Source: Chlorocebus sabaeus (Eukaryota; Chordata; Mammalia; Primates; Cercopithecidae). Taken from it: DNA of 64,000 nt. Numbering within the stretch: position 1 is the stretch's first letter; every line of letters begins with the position of its first letter. The position numbers and the translations under genes are program-made. Positions 47,251-59,640 of the stretch are shown in pieces. The notes under the pieces are model-generated. The model ran no database searches. It was not told the origin of the DNA and saw only the letters and a program-made list of their open reading frames with translations. The DNA is taken from the NCBI RefSeq assembly GCF_047675955.1, contig NC_132904.1, forward strand, positions 57,159,435 to 57,223,434, in the 5' to 3' direction.

Positions 47251-49869
47251 AGCAATTGAAAATTTCTTTGATGTAACTGACTTAAATCCCAGTTGCTTAA
47301 CTACTGAAAATTTCCTTGGTGAAACTGACAAGTATTTCTGTATCTGTGACCCAGGACAAATATTGTCCATTGATGCATACTTCAACAGTAGGTATGGAAT
47401 CTAGGCAATTTTCACTGTGCAATAAAATTATGCTTATGCAAAGTTTGATACACTTGGGATATATTACCTTAAGTATATTATCTGTCTGGGGAAATTACAC
47501 TGACAATTCATAGCAACTGAAAATTGCATGTATATACATAATTATGTAAAAATGTGTGTCTAAAGTATTTTCTAAATTATCAGGGGTTCCATTTATCCTT
47601 TCATTTCATTATCACAAAAAGGAATCATTGCTTTTGGCTGTCATTTCAGTTCTTAAAAAATTATTTTAGATCTATATATACCTTGTTGAGAACCTCACTG
47701 TGACTAATGAATGATCCAAGAGAAAGACTTTAATGAGTAAAAATTGCCCAAATTCCATCAGGGAGAATAAATTGCTCCTAACACTTCCCACAGTAGCATT
47801 TTATTCATATTACTTGAACAAGACCTATAATATTTTAAAATCTTCCTTAAATTATTTGTTTTTAAGGAAGCTTTTATCTTTAAGATTTTATAGAAGAAAT
47901 AATATGTCTGAAGTTTGCTCAAAGCAATCAAATGCTAAGTAAAGGAACTTGTGGAGGTATAGATTTTATATATTTTTGTATATATTTTTAAATGACAAAA
48001 AATTATTTTAAAATATCTAAGTATGTAAAAAAGTTATGCAAGAATGTTCTTTACATATCTTACTACTGTGAACATTTGAAAGTGCCTGAATGTCCATTAA
48101 ATTTAATATGTTACCTTCAAAGTATATAATGCTATGAAACTATTAAAAAAAAAGAAATTGATTTGCATGTATTCCACAAAATATTAAGACAAAAAGCAAG
48201 TTACAGAAAGTATAAATGATGTGTTTAATAAATATTTTTGTTAAAGGACAATGTGGCTGCTGTTTTTAACAGCAAAATATGTATTTTTGTTTTAAACAAT
48301 AGTAAAATACGTGAATTGCTATAATTTCAAAATTTTTATTTTAACTTCCATAATCATTAACTATTTCCCTTTAATGCCTGCCTTTTCTTGTCTTATGAAA
48401 TTTGTTTTTATGAACATAATAATCTCCATTATCTCTTTAAAAATTTAATTATAATTTATATTATGAATAAATTTTTCTTTGAGTATAAGTTCTATTTTGT
48501 TTCCCTTTTATGAATTGCTGTTTTTCAACTGTTGTGTAACTATCAATTTTGAGCTCATCTTTGCTGCTTGATATTTTCTACTTTATTGCCCACAACCTCT
48601 GCTTATAGGGGAAAATGTAGAAGCATCAATTTTCTTATAGATTTTAGCTAAAGTTGGAAAAGAGCAGGACATACAGTCAGGAAGTGTGCTATTGTCTGGT
48701 CTTCTGTGCTTGACTCCTTTTCTCCAGAGTGCTGATGAGGCTTGGGTAACATAATCCTGTCACTGATGCTTGGTGATTAGGAGGAGATGTGATATAAGAG
48801 CTTGGTAAGCTCTTTGGGAGGACAAACAGGAAGGATAGCTTGAATCCAGCAGTTCAAGATCAGCCTGGGCAACATAGCAAGACCACATTTCTACAATAAA
48901 AATAATAATAATAAATAAAGGCAGAGCTTGGTAAAGCAGTCTAGCTGCTCCCACTAAAGCACCACAGCTAAACCATTTGTTGGTTGCCCTGATGTCCTTT
49001 CAGCTTCTGAAGGGTTAGTGAACTTTCCTGGTGTTAGGCCCACTGGTTTTTGACATTATTCTTTTATAGACACACATACACATTCTGAATATATTTTTCT
49101 TTCTTCTGATTGTACTTCTCTGAGTTTTTAAGATATTTCTCATTGATCTGGGAACATAACTCACTTATTTATCATTTAAAACATATCTATTTTAAAAATA
49201 TATATGCATAGTATATGTACATATATGTGTTTCTATAATTAAGTTTGCTCTAAGTTTGTGTATGTTGATACACAAAATAAGATTATATAATGTTCCAACA
49301 CTATATATAAATTCTTAGGTTTGTTGTAGTGTTGAAGGTTATTGCATGTGTTCTTTCCTCTTAAACCTGAAGTCTTTCAAAAACTGATGTATATTTTAAA
49401 ATATTTACATAATTATAAAGGAAAAACATTGAAAGAGAAATAAATTTATAATACTATTTTCCTTCCACAAGATTTACAATTGGTTAGTTAGAAATGCAGA
49501 GACAATATATTTCTACTTTATAAATCTCTGTGTAGAATAAACATGCACATCCAAAAATTTCTCAAGGTCCTCTCAGATTTTTAATTTATTTTAAAATAAA
49601 GTTTGTTAATTTACATTACAATAAAACATAAAACATTTCCTATAGTTTTAAAAATGTACTGTTGTAAAGTTGTGCATAAGATTAAATAAAAATTAATCTA
49701 CTTCTATGTCATGTAAGTCATTTGCATAGTTTGTTTACTCTCATTCTTTTTAATCATGTTGGCCAAGCTTTTTCTATTTGTCAAAACATGCTATAATGGA
49801 GTAGCTTTTATCAGAATGATACTCCTGCCAAGAATACATATGTGCTTGCTAAAACTAAAGATAAAAAAC
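47251..49869. other. AT-rich single-copy sequence with one Alu monomer
   Basis: No gene is recognised in 2.6 kb. 48805-48920 is a plus-strand monomeric FLAM/Alu fragment (CTTTGGGAGGACAAACAGG to GACCACATTTCTACAATAAAAA). Other short frames are unremarkable. Confidence 0.5.
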
Positions 49870-52800
49870 TGTTTTAAGGCATTAGAAAGCAACCAACGCA
49901 ACAAGGCTTTGGAGAAGCCAAAGTCTTAGAAAAAGAGAAAAACAGATTGCAGTGAACTTGAGATTCTCGTCACATTTCCTCACAGCCTGAGACTGAGAGA
50001 CAAAGCAGAAAGTAGTGATTCTGAGTTGGCAGGCTCATGGGAGAAAGTAGATAAAAATTAGTTTAATAATACTATGGCTAGAAGAAGAGGAGAAACTAAT
50101 ACCCTAGAGAAATGAATATCAAAGCGAGGTAAGCCTTTATGTTCTGAAGGCAGTTGCAGATTCTGAAGCTACACAAAGGGAAAGCTTAAGAAAATTTTAA
50201 AAAGCATGTATGAAACTAAACAGATAATTAGAGATTTAAGCAATCTTATGAAGCTGAGACTACAAAAGTTAAATTTCAGAGCCTGTCAAAGAGACACCCT
50301 TGTAAAAACATCAAGCATTCCATTGGGATTCCTCAAAGAATCTCAGTTCAGCAGAGAAGCTAAATCTATAAAAAAAAAAATACGAAATAAGCAATAACTG
50401 AAATTGAGGACTCAGTAAGTGAATTGAACAGCAGATGACACACAATAAAGGGAGGATTAGTGAACTGTAATAAAGGTCAGTGGAAAATATATAGTTAGAA
50501 ACGTGAAGAGAAAACAGAACGTGAGGGAAAGAGCATAAGACATGTTTTAAAAAATAAATAAATAAATTAATTAATTAATTTACTTGTTTTTTGAGACAAA
50601 GTCTCGCTCTGTCACCCAGGCTGGAGTGCAGTGGTACAATCTCAGTTCACTGCAAGCTCTGCCTCCCAGGTTCACACCATTCTCCTGCCTCAGCCTCCCG
50701 AGTAGCTGAGACTACAGGCACCTGCCACTTCACCCAGCTAATTTTTTTTTTGTATTTTTAGTAGAGACCAGGTTTCACCGTGATAGCCAGGATGGTCTTG
50801 ATCTCCTGACCTTGTGATCCACCCGCCTTGGCCTCCTAAAGTGCTGGGATTACAGGCATGAGTCACCGCACCTGGCCAGTATGTTAAAATTTGTACAAAA
50901 CTCTAATATACATAGAATTAGAGTTCCAAAAAGAAAGGAAAGCAAATAATGGGAAAAAATATATAAATTTAGAATTTTGAAATAAACAAATTTGGGGACA
51001 TTAAAATAAATCAACTCATAGATTCACAAAACACCATTAAAACCAGTTAAGATGAACACAAAGAAAACCACATTTACATTTCAGTCAAACTATTAAAAAT
51101 GAAAGATAAACAATAACTTAATCTTTAAAGCAAAGGAGAAAAAACATACCACTTTCAAAAGAGTAATAATAAAACAAATGATTTCTGAATAGAATCCATA
51201 GAAACCAGAAAACAATATAATTACATAGTTAGGTTGCTAAAAGTAAAAAGCCTTCCAACTTAGAATTCTATACCCAGCAAAAATATCCTTTAAAATTATG
51301 CCAAAATAAAACATTGTGAGACAGACAAACCTTGGAGAATTTGTGGCCAGTATAACTGTACTAAAAGAAAATACTTAAGAAAGTTATTCAGGCCGAAGGA
51401 AATTATTTCTATAGAAAACATGTAAAAACAATAATGAATGAAGACTAGTTGAAAAAATAAATCTAAATGTACAAGTATGTAAAAGTTCTTGTGGAATTAT
51501 ATATATGTATGCCATTTCTAGGTAATTATTTGTAAGAAATAAACATTAAAGTCATCTGGCTTATATATATTTACAAAATATATGAAAATTAAAAATAAAA
51601 ATGATAGAAAATATATGCAATGTAAATTGTAACCCCCCAAAAGCTGCAGTAGTTATACCAATGCCCTATAAGGCAATATATAGTTATAGAGATGAAGGGG
51701 AGCATTTATATTGATAAAATATTTAATCATCCAGAGAAACATATGTAGATTTATTTGTACAAAGCAACAAAGCTTCAAAATATAGAAACCATAAAAACTG
51801 ATGGAATTAAAGGAAAATTTTGTTTAAAAACATAATTGTAGGCTTTTCACAAAGCTCATAACTGACAGAAACTGACAAAACTCAGTAAGAATGTAGAAGA
51901 TTTGAAATCTGCAGTTAAATTTAATCCCAATGGAATGTATGTAATACTACATCAAATACCAGTGTAATACATTTGTTATAATTACACATGAAACATTTTT
52001 TAAAAAACTGATTGTATATGGAGCCACAAATCGAGCTTCAGGTTTTTTTAGGTCTTTAAATCTTTTAGAACACGTTCTCTGGCAAAAGTGTAACTTAAAC
52101 AGTCCCAACATTTTGGGAAATAAGCAATACATTTGTTAATGATACAAAAGTTAAACAAGAAATCATGATAAAAATCAGATATGTTCAATTAAATAACTAA
52201 AATATAGCACATTAAATCAGCTAAGGTAGATGAGAAGGAAATTTATAGCCATCTTTTACATGATATATTGCAAAATAGAGGCTGAAAACAATGATCTAAG
52301 TCTTTTTCTCAAGAGTTTAGATAACAAACACTAAATTAAACCCAAAGAAATAAAGATGAAGATAATAAAGACATATAAAAATGTATGAAATAGAAAATTC
52401 ATGTACAATACAGAAAAATACAAGTAAAAAACTTCATTACTTGAAAATGCTAATAGTATTGATAAATATCTAATAAGACATTAATAAAAATATAGGAATT
52501 ACAAACATTGGGAATGAAAAGGTGACATTGCTGATCTTAAAGAACATAAGAAGTAAAAAGATATAACTTCAAAGCATAAATGAACAGGTAAACTATTATG
52601 AAGAACATCTTACCAAAAATGACATTAGAAAGCAATTGAAAAACTAAGTATTTGTTAAAGAAAATGAGCCTTGTGGGGAAAAAGTTTTCCACAAAAGTGG
52701 AAGGCCCAGATGGCTGCAATGTTGATTCCCTTCAAATATTTAGGACATAAATAGCATCAATCCTGTAAAAAATTCTTCTGAGAAAAGGCATCAAAGAAAC

Positions 52801-53905
52801 TTTTTCCAAATCATGCTTATATTTTGATACCCCAACCTGAAAATTTCATTTCAAGAGTGAAAAACCACAGGCAAAACTCTCTCATGAACATAGGTGAAAA
52901 TATGCTAAATAAAATATCAAATCAACTCCAGTAATAACAAAATGGATAAAAAAGCAACTCAAGTTGGATTTTTTTTTCAGGAAATCTAGATTGATTTAAC
53001 ATTTATAAAATAATCAAAGTGGAACTTGCATCTCTGAATTAGGATGTAGAAGGATGTGAAAAACCTTTGATCACGTGGTAACAAGAAAAACCTAGACAAC
53101 ATGGAAATCACATGTGTATATGCAATGAACCAAGAATAAAGGATTCGTGAAAGCCTAATGGACACATTTCCACACAGGTGAGCAGAGAACTGTAGCAGGT
53201 TGCATACCTGAGGCAGGTCCATAGTCTGGCCCGCCACACACTGAGACTAAAGGGATGAGAAGGAATCACTCAGTCCTCGGGTGACAGTGTGGACTTCCTG
53301 GACAGAGAGAAATTTAGAAGAAATCCAAATGCAAAAATAAATCATTTCACCCACTACTACCCTTAAATTTACCTAGAAAGCAGCAGTGGAGGAGGAGCTG
53401 GTAACAAGAGAGCAATCCTATAGTTCCATACATTTTCACAGTGAATGAATCTGTGGGCCTTGCCTGTGTTGAATTTATAGATGAAATAAAAAAGAACCAT
53501 AAAATTATAGCCCAACTCTGAATTTCAAAGGTATAAAGCATCTAGAAGATAACATGAGAGAACATCTTTGTGACCTTAGATTAGGGAAAGATTTCTCAAA
53601 CTTGTCACCAAAGCATTAAACATTAAAGAAAAGATCATTAAATTAGACTTCATTAAAATTAAAAACTTTTTTTCATCAAAAGATATAAATAAGAGCAACA
53701 TGGCAAACTTCACAATGGGAATATACCTTGAAAATATACAAATCTGACAAAGGATTCATGATAGAGTGTAAGAACAAATCAAAAAGAAAAGTGAGAATAA
53801 AATTGGCAAAAGACCTGAAAAGACACTACACAAAAGAGGATATAAAAATGGTTGATAAATATATTTATTTAAATGTCCAACATAAGAGGTCCAAAGTGAT
53901 TAATG
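49870..53905 (+). mobile_element. Ancient L1 (L1M/HAL1-like), plus strand, with Alu insert
   Basis: ORF1-like text (about 49870-51420, including GAATTCTATACCCAGCAAAAAT) continues into endonuclease-like (about 51660-52140) and later ORF2-like text (53480-53905, AAATTAGACTTCATTAAAATTAAAAAC). It is very diverged with many stops. The first part could alternatively be HAL1. Interrupted by the Alu at 50586-50877. Confidence 0.6.
50586..50877 (-). mobile_element. Alu (Y/S-like), minus strand
   Basis: T-rich tail preceded by TTAA/AAAT units (50545-50585), GAGACAAAGTCTCGCTC, body to CACCTGGCC. Confidence 0.9.
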
Positions 53906-55170
53906 TCAACACTGCCTGATTATTTCATTGTAAAAACTAGTGTCAGTTCCTGGATTCAATGGTGTTACCCTTTTCAAAAACCATAGGTAAATAATTTCAT
54001 CGTTCAGAGTGCTGAGTGACCAGGACTTCTTTAAACTTGTTCCTTCCATAGGTTGTCTTCAGATCCCCGACTGTTTGCAAAGCATTATGCTTCCACCAAC
54101 TTACATGCCATAAACATTGAATTGAGGGTAAATTATCATCCATTCTTGCTCTAGAACTCATGTGACACATATCACTTTTGTAATAATTGGAAAATCACAT
54201 TTTAATTTTTAAGAATGATTAATCAGAAATTATTACAGAGGAGGTTCTGGAGGCGGGGAGGCCATTCAGGAGGCTAAAAACTGCTATCCAGACTCAATCA
54301 TAAACAGTTAAAGTAAACCAGTGACAGAAGTAGTGACCATGAACACCTTCTTAACACATACTATGAAGAAGAATGACAGTTGTATTCCAGGCCTGCATCA
54401 ACCTGGGTGCTTCAGTCAATAATGTTATACCCTGGAAACACCAACTGGCTTGCTGAAGGAAAGTTCCACTGTGCCCTAGGACCCTCTTCACCACAGTTAC
54501 CCAGTAATTTTTCCTACAGCTCAAAGGCTTGCCTGGTAAGCCTTCAGAGTTCCTTCTGTGTTATCTGGAATGAGTCTCATGGTGGCAAAACTGAAACAAA
54601 TTATTTTTGTCTCAATTAGATTAGATGGGAATAAAACATTCCCAAGACTTCAGCATCTCTACTTCCAAAGATTATGATAATAACATAAAACAGAAGCCAA
54701 GTCTTTCAGAGAAAGTGACCTGGGATGCCAACACTAATATCAATTGCATTTCCACTGAGTGCATGATGCTTTCCAGAATGCTAATTTATAAGATGACATT
54801 AAAAATATATATTACTTAATTGAAGAAAAACATACACCCTTTAATCATAGACTCCTTAAATAATGGGGAAAAAAAGAGAAGTAAAAAAAGAGAAGTAAAA
54901 AGAGAAGTAAAACTATATTCTCGAGGTATCCTAACTCTGAAATAGACACATTTGATTTGAACCCATTATACTTTCATGGAAATGATGTACTGTTTTTGTG
55001 ACTCTAGAAAATTATAACTTAAAGTGGACATTAATAGCATACTGGCATTGTGTATTTAAGGTAGTTCTTCACATAAAATAAAGCTAATAGACAATATAAA
55101 TATCTATCACATATGTTCCCAAAACTATTATTTATGCAATTTCTGGATTCACATTGGATTTCTTTCAAAA
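53906..55170. other. Downstream flank of OR locus 4
   Basis: No named repeat recognised. AAAAAGAGAAGTA is repeated in tandem three times at about 54868-54912. Short frames at 54380-54819 have no signature. Confidence 0.45.
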
Positions 55171-56005
55171 TTAGAAATTTATTCTCATGGCCTCTTTCAC
55201 CATCTTGTTCTTCAGACTGTAGATGAAGGGGTTCAGCATGGGATTTACTACTGTGTAGAACACAGACATTACTTTAATATGGTCAGCTGAGTGGTTTGAC
55301 TGCAGTAAAACATAATAGAATGTAACTGCTCCATAAAAAAAGCGACTGCAGTGAGATGGGAGGTGCAAGTTAGAGAAAGCCTTGTGCCTCCCTTCAGTGG
55401 AGTACATCTTCATGATCAAATGCAGGATGTATAGCTATGAGACAACCATAATGAACAGTGGGATTATAATGATTGACCCAGATAAGATGGCAGGAAATAT
55501 TTCAGCAATGTAAATGTGGGGACAAGAAAGCTTCACAGCTGGTCAGAGGTCACAGAAGAAATGGTTGATTTGATTTGGTCTGCAGAAAGTCACGCTCAAT
55601 AAACAACTGCTAAATGATAAAGCATTCACACACACACCAGATAGGAAGCAACCACTAAGATGATGCAGACCCTGGGAAATATGTATGTGGAATAGAGAAG
55701 TGGGAGCAGATGGCCACATAGCGATCATAGGCCATGGGAGACAGCAGGAAGCACCTGACTGTCCCAAAGGTAACATCAGAGATAAGCTGACTGTGCGGCC
55801 AGCAACAGGGATAGTAGTTCTCTCTCTTAGGGAACTCACAATCGTGATATGCATGACTGACGTGGAAAACCTGATTGAACATCGGCAAGGCAAATCAACT
55901 TGACTGACCAAGGGCAAAATGACTGAGGAAGAGGTACATTGGGGTGTGAAGCTGAAGGCTTCTTTGAATTAACATGATTATGTTGATATTGCCCGCTATG
56001 GTAAC
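55171..56005 (-). pseudogene. Olfactory receptor pseudogene, OR5-like, 3' part (TM1 to stop)
   Basis: Read on the minus strand from 56005: T-V/I-T-I-A-G-N-I-N-I-I-M (TM1 end), LHTPMYLFLSHFAL, then frame breaks. MAYDRYVAICS is readable at about 55704-55735, CRPNQINHFFCDL at about 55543-55580, YSTEGRHKAFSNLH at about 55400, and MLNPFIYSLKNKMVKEAMRINF to the stop at 55171. At least three frame changes occur. DRY is intact, unlike the other OR5-like pseudogene. The missing N-terminus lies at 61002-61108, displaced by about 5 kb of retrovirus. Confidence 0.9.
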
Positions 56006-56419
56006 TGTCATGCACGTCCGTGTGAAGAAACTACCAAACAGGTTTTGTGCGAGCAATAAAGCTTTTTAATCACCTGGGTGCACACGGGCTGAGTCCAAAA
56101 AGAGAGTCAGCGAAGGGAGATAGGGGTGGGGCCATTTTATAGGATTTAGGTAGGTAAAAGAAAATTACAGTCAAAGGGGGTTGTTCTCTGGTGAGCAGGG
56201 GTGGGGGGGTCACAAGGTGCTCAGTGGGGGAGCTTTTGAGCCAGGATGAGCCAGGAAAAGGAATTTCACAAGGTAATGTCATCAGTTAAGGCAGGAACAG
56301 GCCATTTTCTCTTCTTTTGTGGTGGAATGTCATCAGTTAAGGCAGGAACCGGCCATCTGGATGTGTATGTGCAGGTCACAGGGAATATGATGGCTTGGCT
56401 TTGACTCAGAGGCCTGACA
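56006..56419 (-). repeat. LTR7-type LTR (3' LTR of the provirus)
   Basis: On the minus strand it begins TGTCAGGCCTCTGAG and ends GTGCATGACA, so it has TG...CA ends and short inverted termini TGTCA/TGACA. A TATAAAA box is present. AATGTCATCAGTTAAGGCAGGAAC occurs twice at 56274-56297 and 56327-56350 as an internal U3 repeat. It is the only LTR in the window. Confidence 0.85.
56135..56141 (-). promoter_or_regulatory. LTR TATA box
   Basis: TATAAAA on the minus strand about 130 bases before the LTR end, in the context CCTATAAAATGG. It would direct transcription toward lower coordinates, into the 3' part of the split OR. Confidence 0.6.
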
Positions 56420-56430
56420 TTTGTCTTCTT
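56420..56430 (-). other. Polypurine tract
   Basis: AAGAAGACAAA directly before the LTR on the minus strand, the expected site of plus-strand priming in a retrovirus. Confidence 0.6.
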
Positions 56431-56984
56431 ATATTAATAAGAAAAATACAACAAAATAGTGTCGAAGTGTTGGGGTGGCGAAAATTTTTGGGGGTGGTAT
56501 GGAGAAATAATGGGCGATGTTTCTCAGGGCTGCTTCAAGCAAGATTAGGGGCGGCGTAGGAACCTAGAGTGGGAGAGATTACGCTGAAGGAAGATTTTGT
56601 GGTAAGAGGTGATAATATAGAGTTGTTAGAAGGAGCATATGGAATGATTGGTGACGGCCTGGATGCGGTTTTGTAAGAATTGAAAAACTAAATGGAAGAC
56701 GCGAGATCCGAATAAGAGAAGGAGAAAAAACAGGTATTAAAGGAATAAGAATTGGGAGGACCTAGGACATCCAATTAGAGAGAGTCTGAGGGGCTTCAGC
56801 ATAATTACTTGTTGGTTGGTGAGTTTTTAGGCTCTATCTAAGTTTTTGGGGTGCAGTTCAAGTGGGGCTGGTGTCTGGAATGAGACTGGGACCTAATAAA
56901 AAGGAGTGTCCACACAGGAGCTCAAATAGGCTTTCCGAGGACAAAGGATTCTGAGGACAGGCCTGAATTCTGAGAAGGGAAAGT
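56431..56984 (-). pseudogene. Remnant between integrase and LTR (env mostly deleted)
   Basis: About 550 bases with several stops in all frames separate the integrase remnant from the polypurine tract. A full env would need well over 1.5 kb, so env is largely gone. Part of this stretch may be the tail of the transmembrane subunit, but I see no diagnostic motif. Confidence 0.4.
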
Positions 56985-57450
56985 AGTAAAAGTATTGTCT
57001 AGTCCTTTTTAAGTTGGTGACTGAGCTTGGTGAGGTGTGTTTTTAAAAGACTATTAGTCCGTTCTACTTTTCCTGAAGATTGAGGACAGTAAAGGATATA
57101 AAGGTTTCACTGAATACCAAGAGCCTGAAAAACTGCTTGGGTGATTTGACTAATAAAGGCTGGTCTGCTATTGGACTGTATAGAAGTGGGAAGGCCAAAC
57201 CAAGGAATTATGTCTGACAGAAGGGAAGAAATGACTGCAGTATGCTTCTCAGACCCTGTAGGAAAGGCCTCTACCTATCCAGTGAAAGTGTCTACCTAGA
57301 CCAAGAGGTATTTTAGTTTCGTGATTGGAGTCATGTGAGTAAAGTCAATTTGCCAGTCCTGGGCAGGGGCAAAACCTTGAGCTTAATGTGTAGGGAAGGG
57401 AGGGGGCTTGAGAAATTCTTGAGGAGTAGTAGAATAGCAGATGGAACACT
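56985..57450 (-). pseudogene. ERV integrase remnant
   Basis: Integrase-core text is recognisable: V-D-T-F-T-G, then a stop, then V-E-A-F-P-T (about 57255-57305), carrying the first catalytic aspartate, and further on S-S-G-K-V-E-R-T-N (about 57060-57090), with the conserved glutamate. Stops interrupt the frame. Confidence 0.6.
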
Positions 57451-57879
57451 GAGAAGTGATTTCCTTGAGGACAGATTTCCACTATGGAAAGGAAATGAGA
57501 GGTTCTAAGAGACAGGCTAGCAGCTTGTGACCTATATGCAAGAGGTTATGAAATGATGACAGAATAGAATGGGCCTGTGAGGCTGGAAGGAGATATTTTC
57601 CTTGGTCTAAGAACCATTTGCCTTGCAGGAAGAGATTGATAGATGGAAGTTTCAGTGGGGGAGTAAGTGGAAGTGACCAATGTGAAGGAGAAAAACTGAC
57701 CATGAGGGACAGAAGTTAGAACTCTAGCTGCTTTTTTGGCTAACTTATCAGCATAAACATTGTCCTGAGTGATGGGATCTGATGTCTTTTGATGGCCCTT
57801 GCAGTGAATGACTCTAGCTTCCTTTGGAAGTAAAGCGGCTTTGAGAAGCGTTTTTATTAAAGAGGCATTAACTATGGAA

Positions 57880-58165
57880 GACCTTTGCATAGTGAGGAAA
57901 CCTCTTTCAGCCTATATAACACCATGGTGGTGCAGAATATGGAAGGCATATTTAGAGTCAGTATAAATATTGACGCGTAGTCCTTTTGCGAGAGTGAGGT
58001 CCTGACTTAAGGCAACCAGTTCGGCTTGCTGAGAGATAGTGGAGGGTGGCAGAGCAGTAGCCTCAATAATAGATGTGGAAGATACTATTGCATAGCCTGC
58101 CTTTGCTCGTGAGTGGCGATTAGGCCTGGTGGAACTGCCATCAATAAACTAAATGTGACCAGGGT
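57880..58165 (-). pseudogene. ERV RNase H remnant
   Basis: I-D-G-S-S-T (about 58130-58150) and Y-T-D-S-K-Y-A (about 57950-57972) are the catalytic-site neighbourhoods of retroviral RNase H. A frame at 57546-57890 continues with G-H-Q-K and the start of the integrase zinc-binding region. Confidence 0.65.
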
Positions 58166-58589
58166 GAGGAACAGGGAAGAAGGAAATATGGGGAAATGGG
58201 GTGAATGTCAGGTGGATCAGAGAGATGCAGTCATAAGGGTCAGGTGTGGTATCTGGAATAATGTGGGAGGCCGGATTGAAGTCTGGGCCAGGAACAATGG
58301 TAACTGTGGGAGATTCAACAGAGTGAGTACAGCTGAAGGAGCCAGGGAGCAGAAACTATATGCATGAGGTTGGAGGAAGAAAATAGATTTTGGAAGTTAT
58401 GAGAACTGTAGAGAGTGAGTTGAGCATAGTTTGTGATTTTGAGGGCCTCTAAAAGTATTAGGGTGGCAGCGGCCGCTGCAGGCACACATGAGGTATAGTA
58501 GGCTAAAACAGTAAGGTCAAGTTGTTTGGATAAAAAGGCTACAGGGTGCGGTCCTGGCTCTTGTGTAAGAATTCTGACAGCACTAACCA

Positions 58590-59210
58590 TGCCTAGGAAG
58601 GAAAGGAGTTGTTGTTTCGTAGAAGGGATTGGGGTTTGGGAGATTAGCCGGACACCATCAGCAGGGAGAGCATGTGTGTCTTTATGAGAATTATGCTGAG
58701 ATAGGTAACAGATGAGGAATAAATTTGGGCTTGATGGAAGTAATGGGGGCTGTCTGTGAAGCCTTGCGGCAGTACAGCCTAGGTAATTTGCTGAGCCTGA
58801 TGGGTGTCAGGGTCAGTCCAAGTGAAAGCAAACAGAGGCTGGCATGAAGGGTGCAAAGGAATAGTAAAGAAAGTATGTTTGAGATCCAGAACAGAATAAT
58901 GGATTGTGGAGGGAGGTATTGAGGATAGGAGAGTATATGGGTTTGGCACCATGGGGTGGATAAGCAAAACAATTTGGTTGATAAGGCGCAGATCCTGAAC
59001 TAACCTGTAAGCCTTGTCCAATTTTAGGACAGGTAAAATGGGGGATTATAAGGGGAGTTTACAGGCTTTAAAAGGCCATGCTCTACCAGGTGAGTGACAA
59101 CAGGCTTTAATCCTTTCAAAGCATGCTGTGGGATGGAATATTGGCATTGAGTGGGGTAAAGGTGATTAAGTTTTAATGAGATGGTAAGGGGTGCATGATC
59201 GGTCGCCAAG
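58590..59210 (-). pseudogene. ERV reverse transcriptase, catalytic YXDD block missing
   Basis: Visible motifs are Y-R-L-V-Q-D-L-R-L-I-N (about 58980-59010), S-V-L-D-L-K (about 58885-58905) and L-P-Q-G-F (about 58755-58770, after a stop). Shortly after, at about 58735, the text jumps to the connection-domain side, and no YXDD motif is found. The frame is broken repeatedly (ORF pieces 58779-59021 and 59024-59209). Confidence 0.7.
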
Positions 59211-59227
59211 GAGGGAGTAGAGGTATC

Positions 59228-59640
59228 CTACACTTGTGAGTTAAGGTGGGGAGATACAAGGGGAGCATGCGAAGGAGGCTTTGAACTGGGGGAAAAGGTG
59301 GCAATGAGGTGTGGCTGTAGCCTAGGAATAGTCAGGGAAGCAGCTAATTTAGTTAAAATGTCTGGGCCTAATAAGGGAAACGGGCAGGTGGGGATAACTA
59401 AAAAGGAGTACATTAAAGAATGTCTAAATTGGCACCAGAGTTGGGGGGTTTTAAGAGGTTTAGAAACTTGGCCATCAATACCTACAACAGTTATGGAGGC
59501 AAGGGAAACAGGCCTTTGAAAAGAAGGTAATGGGGAGTGGGTAGCCTCCATATTGATTAAGAAGGGGACGGACTTACCCTCCACTGTGAAAGTTACCCAG
59601 AGCACCTGTGATGGTCCTGTAGGCTTCTGAGGTGATTGGG
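59228..59640 (-). pseudogene. ERV protease, active site altered
   Basis: An open stretch of 125 codons (59228-59605) of retropepsin type. At residues 15-24 the segment F-L-I-N-M-E-A-T-H-S stands where the family has the D-T-G catalytic triad followed by A-T-H-S. All three triad residues are changed, so it could not cleave even if translated. G-P-D-I-L follows in the expected C-terminal half. Confidence 0.7.

Noticed and set aside
56049..56055. Plus-strand AATAAA in the LTR as a poly(A) signal
   Set aside because: The LTR reads on the minus strand, and this motif is on the opposite strand.
57546..59605. Possible domesticated retroviral protein
   Set aside because: All ERV genes are interrupted, and the protease and polymerase active sites are lost, so no retained function is indicated.
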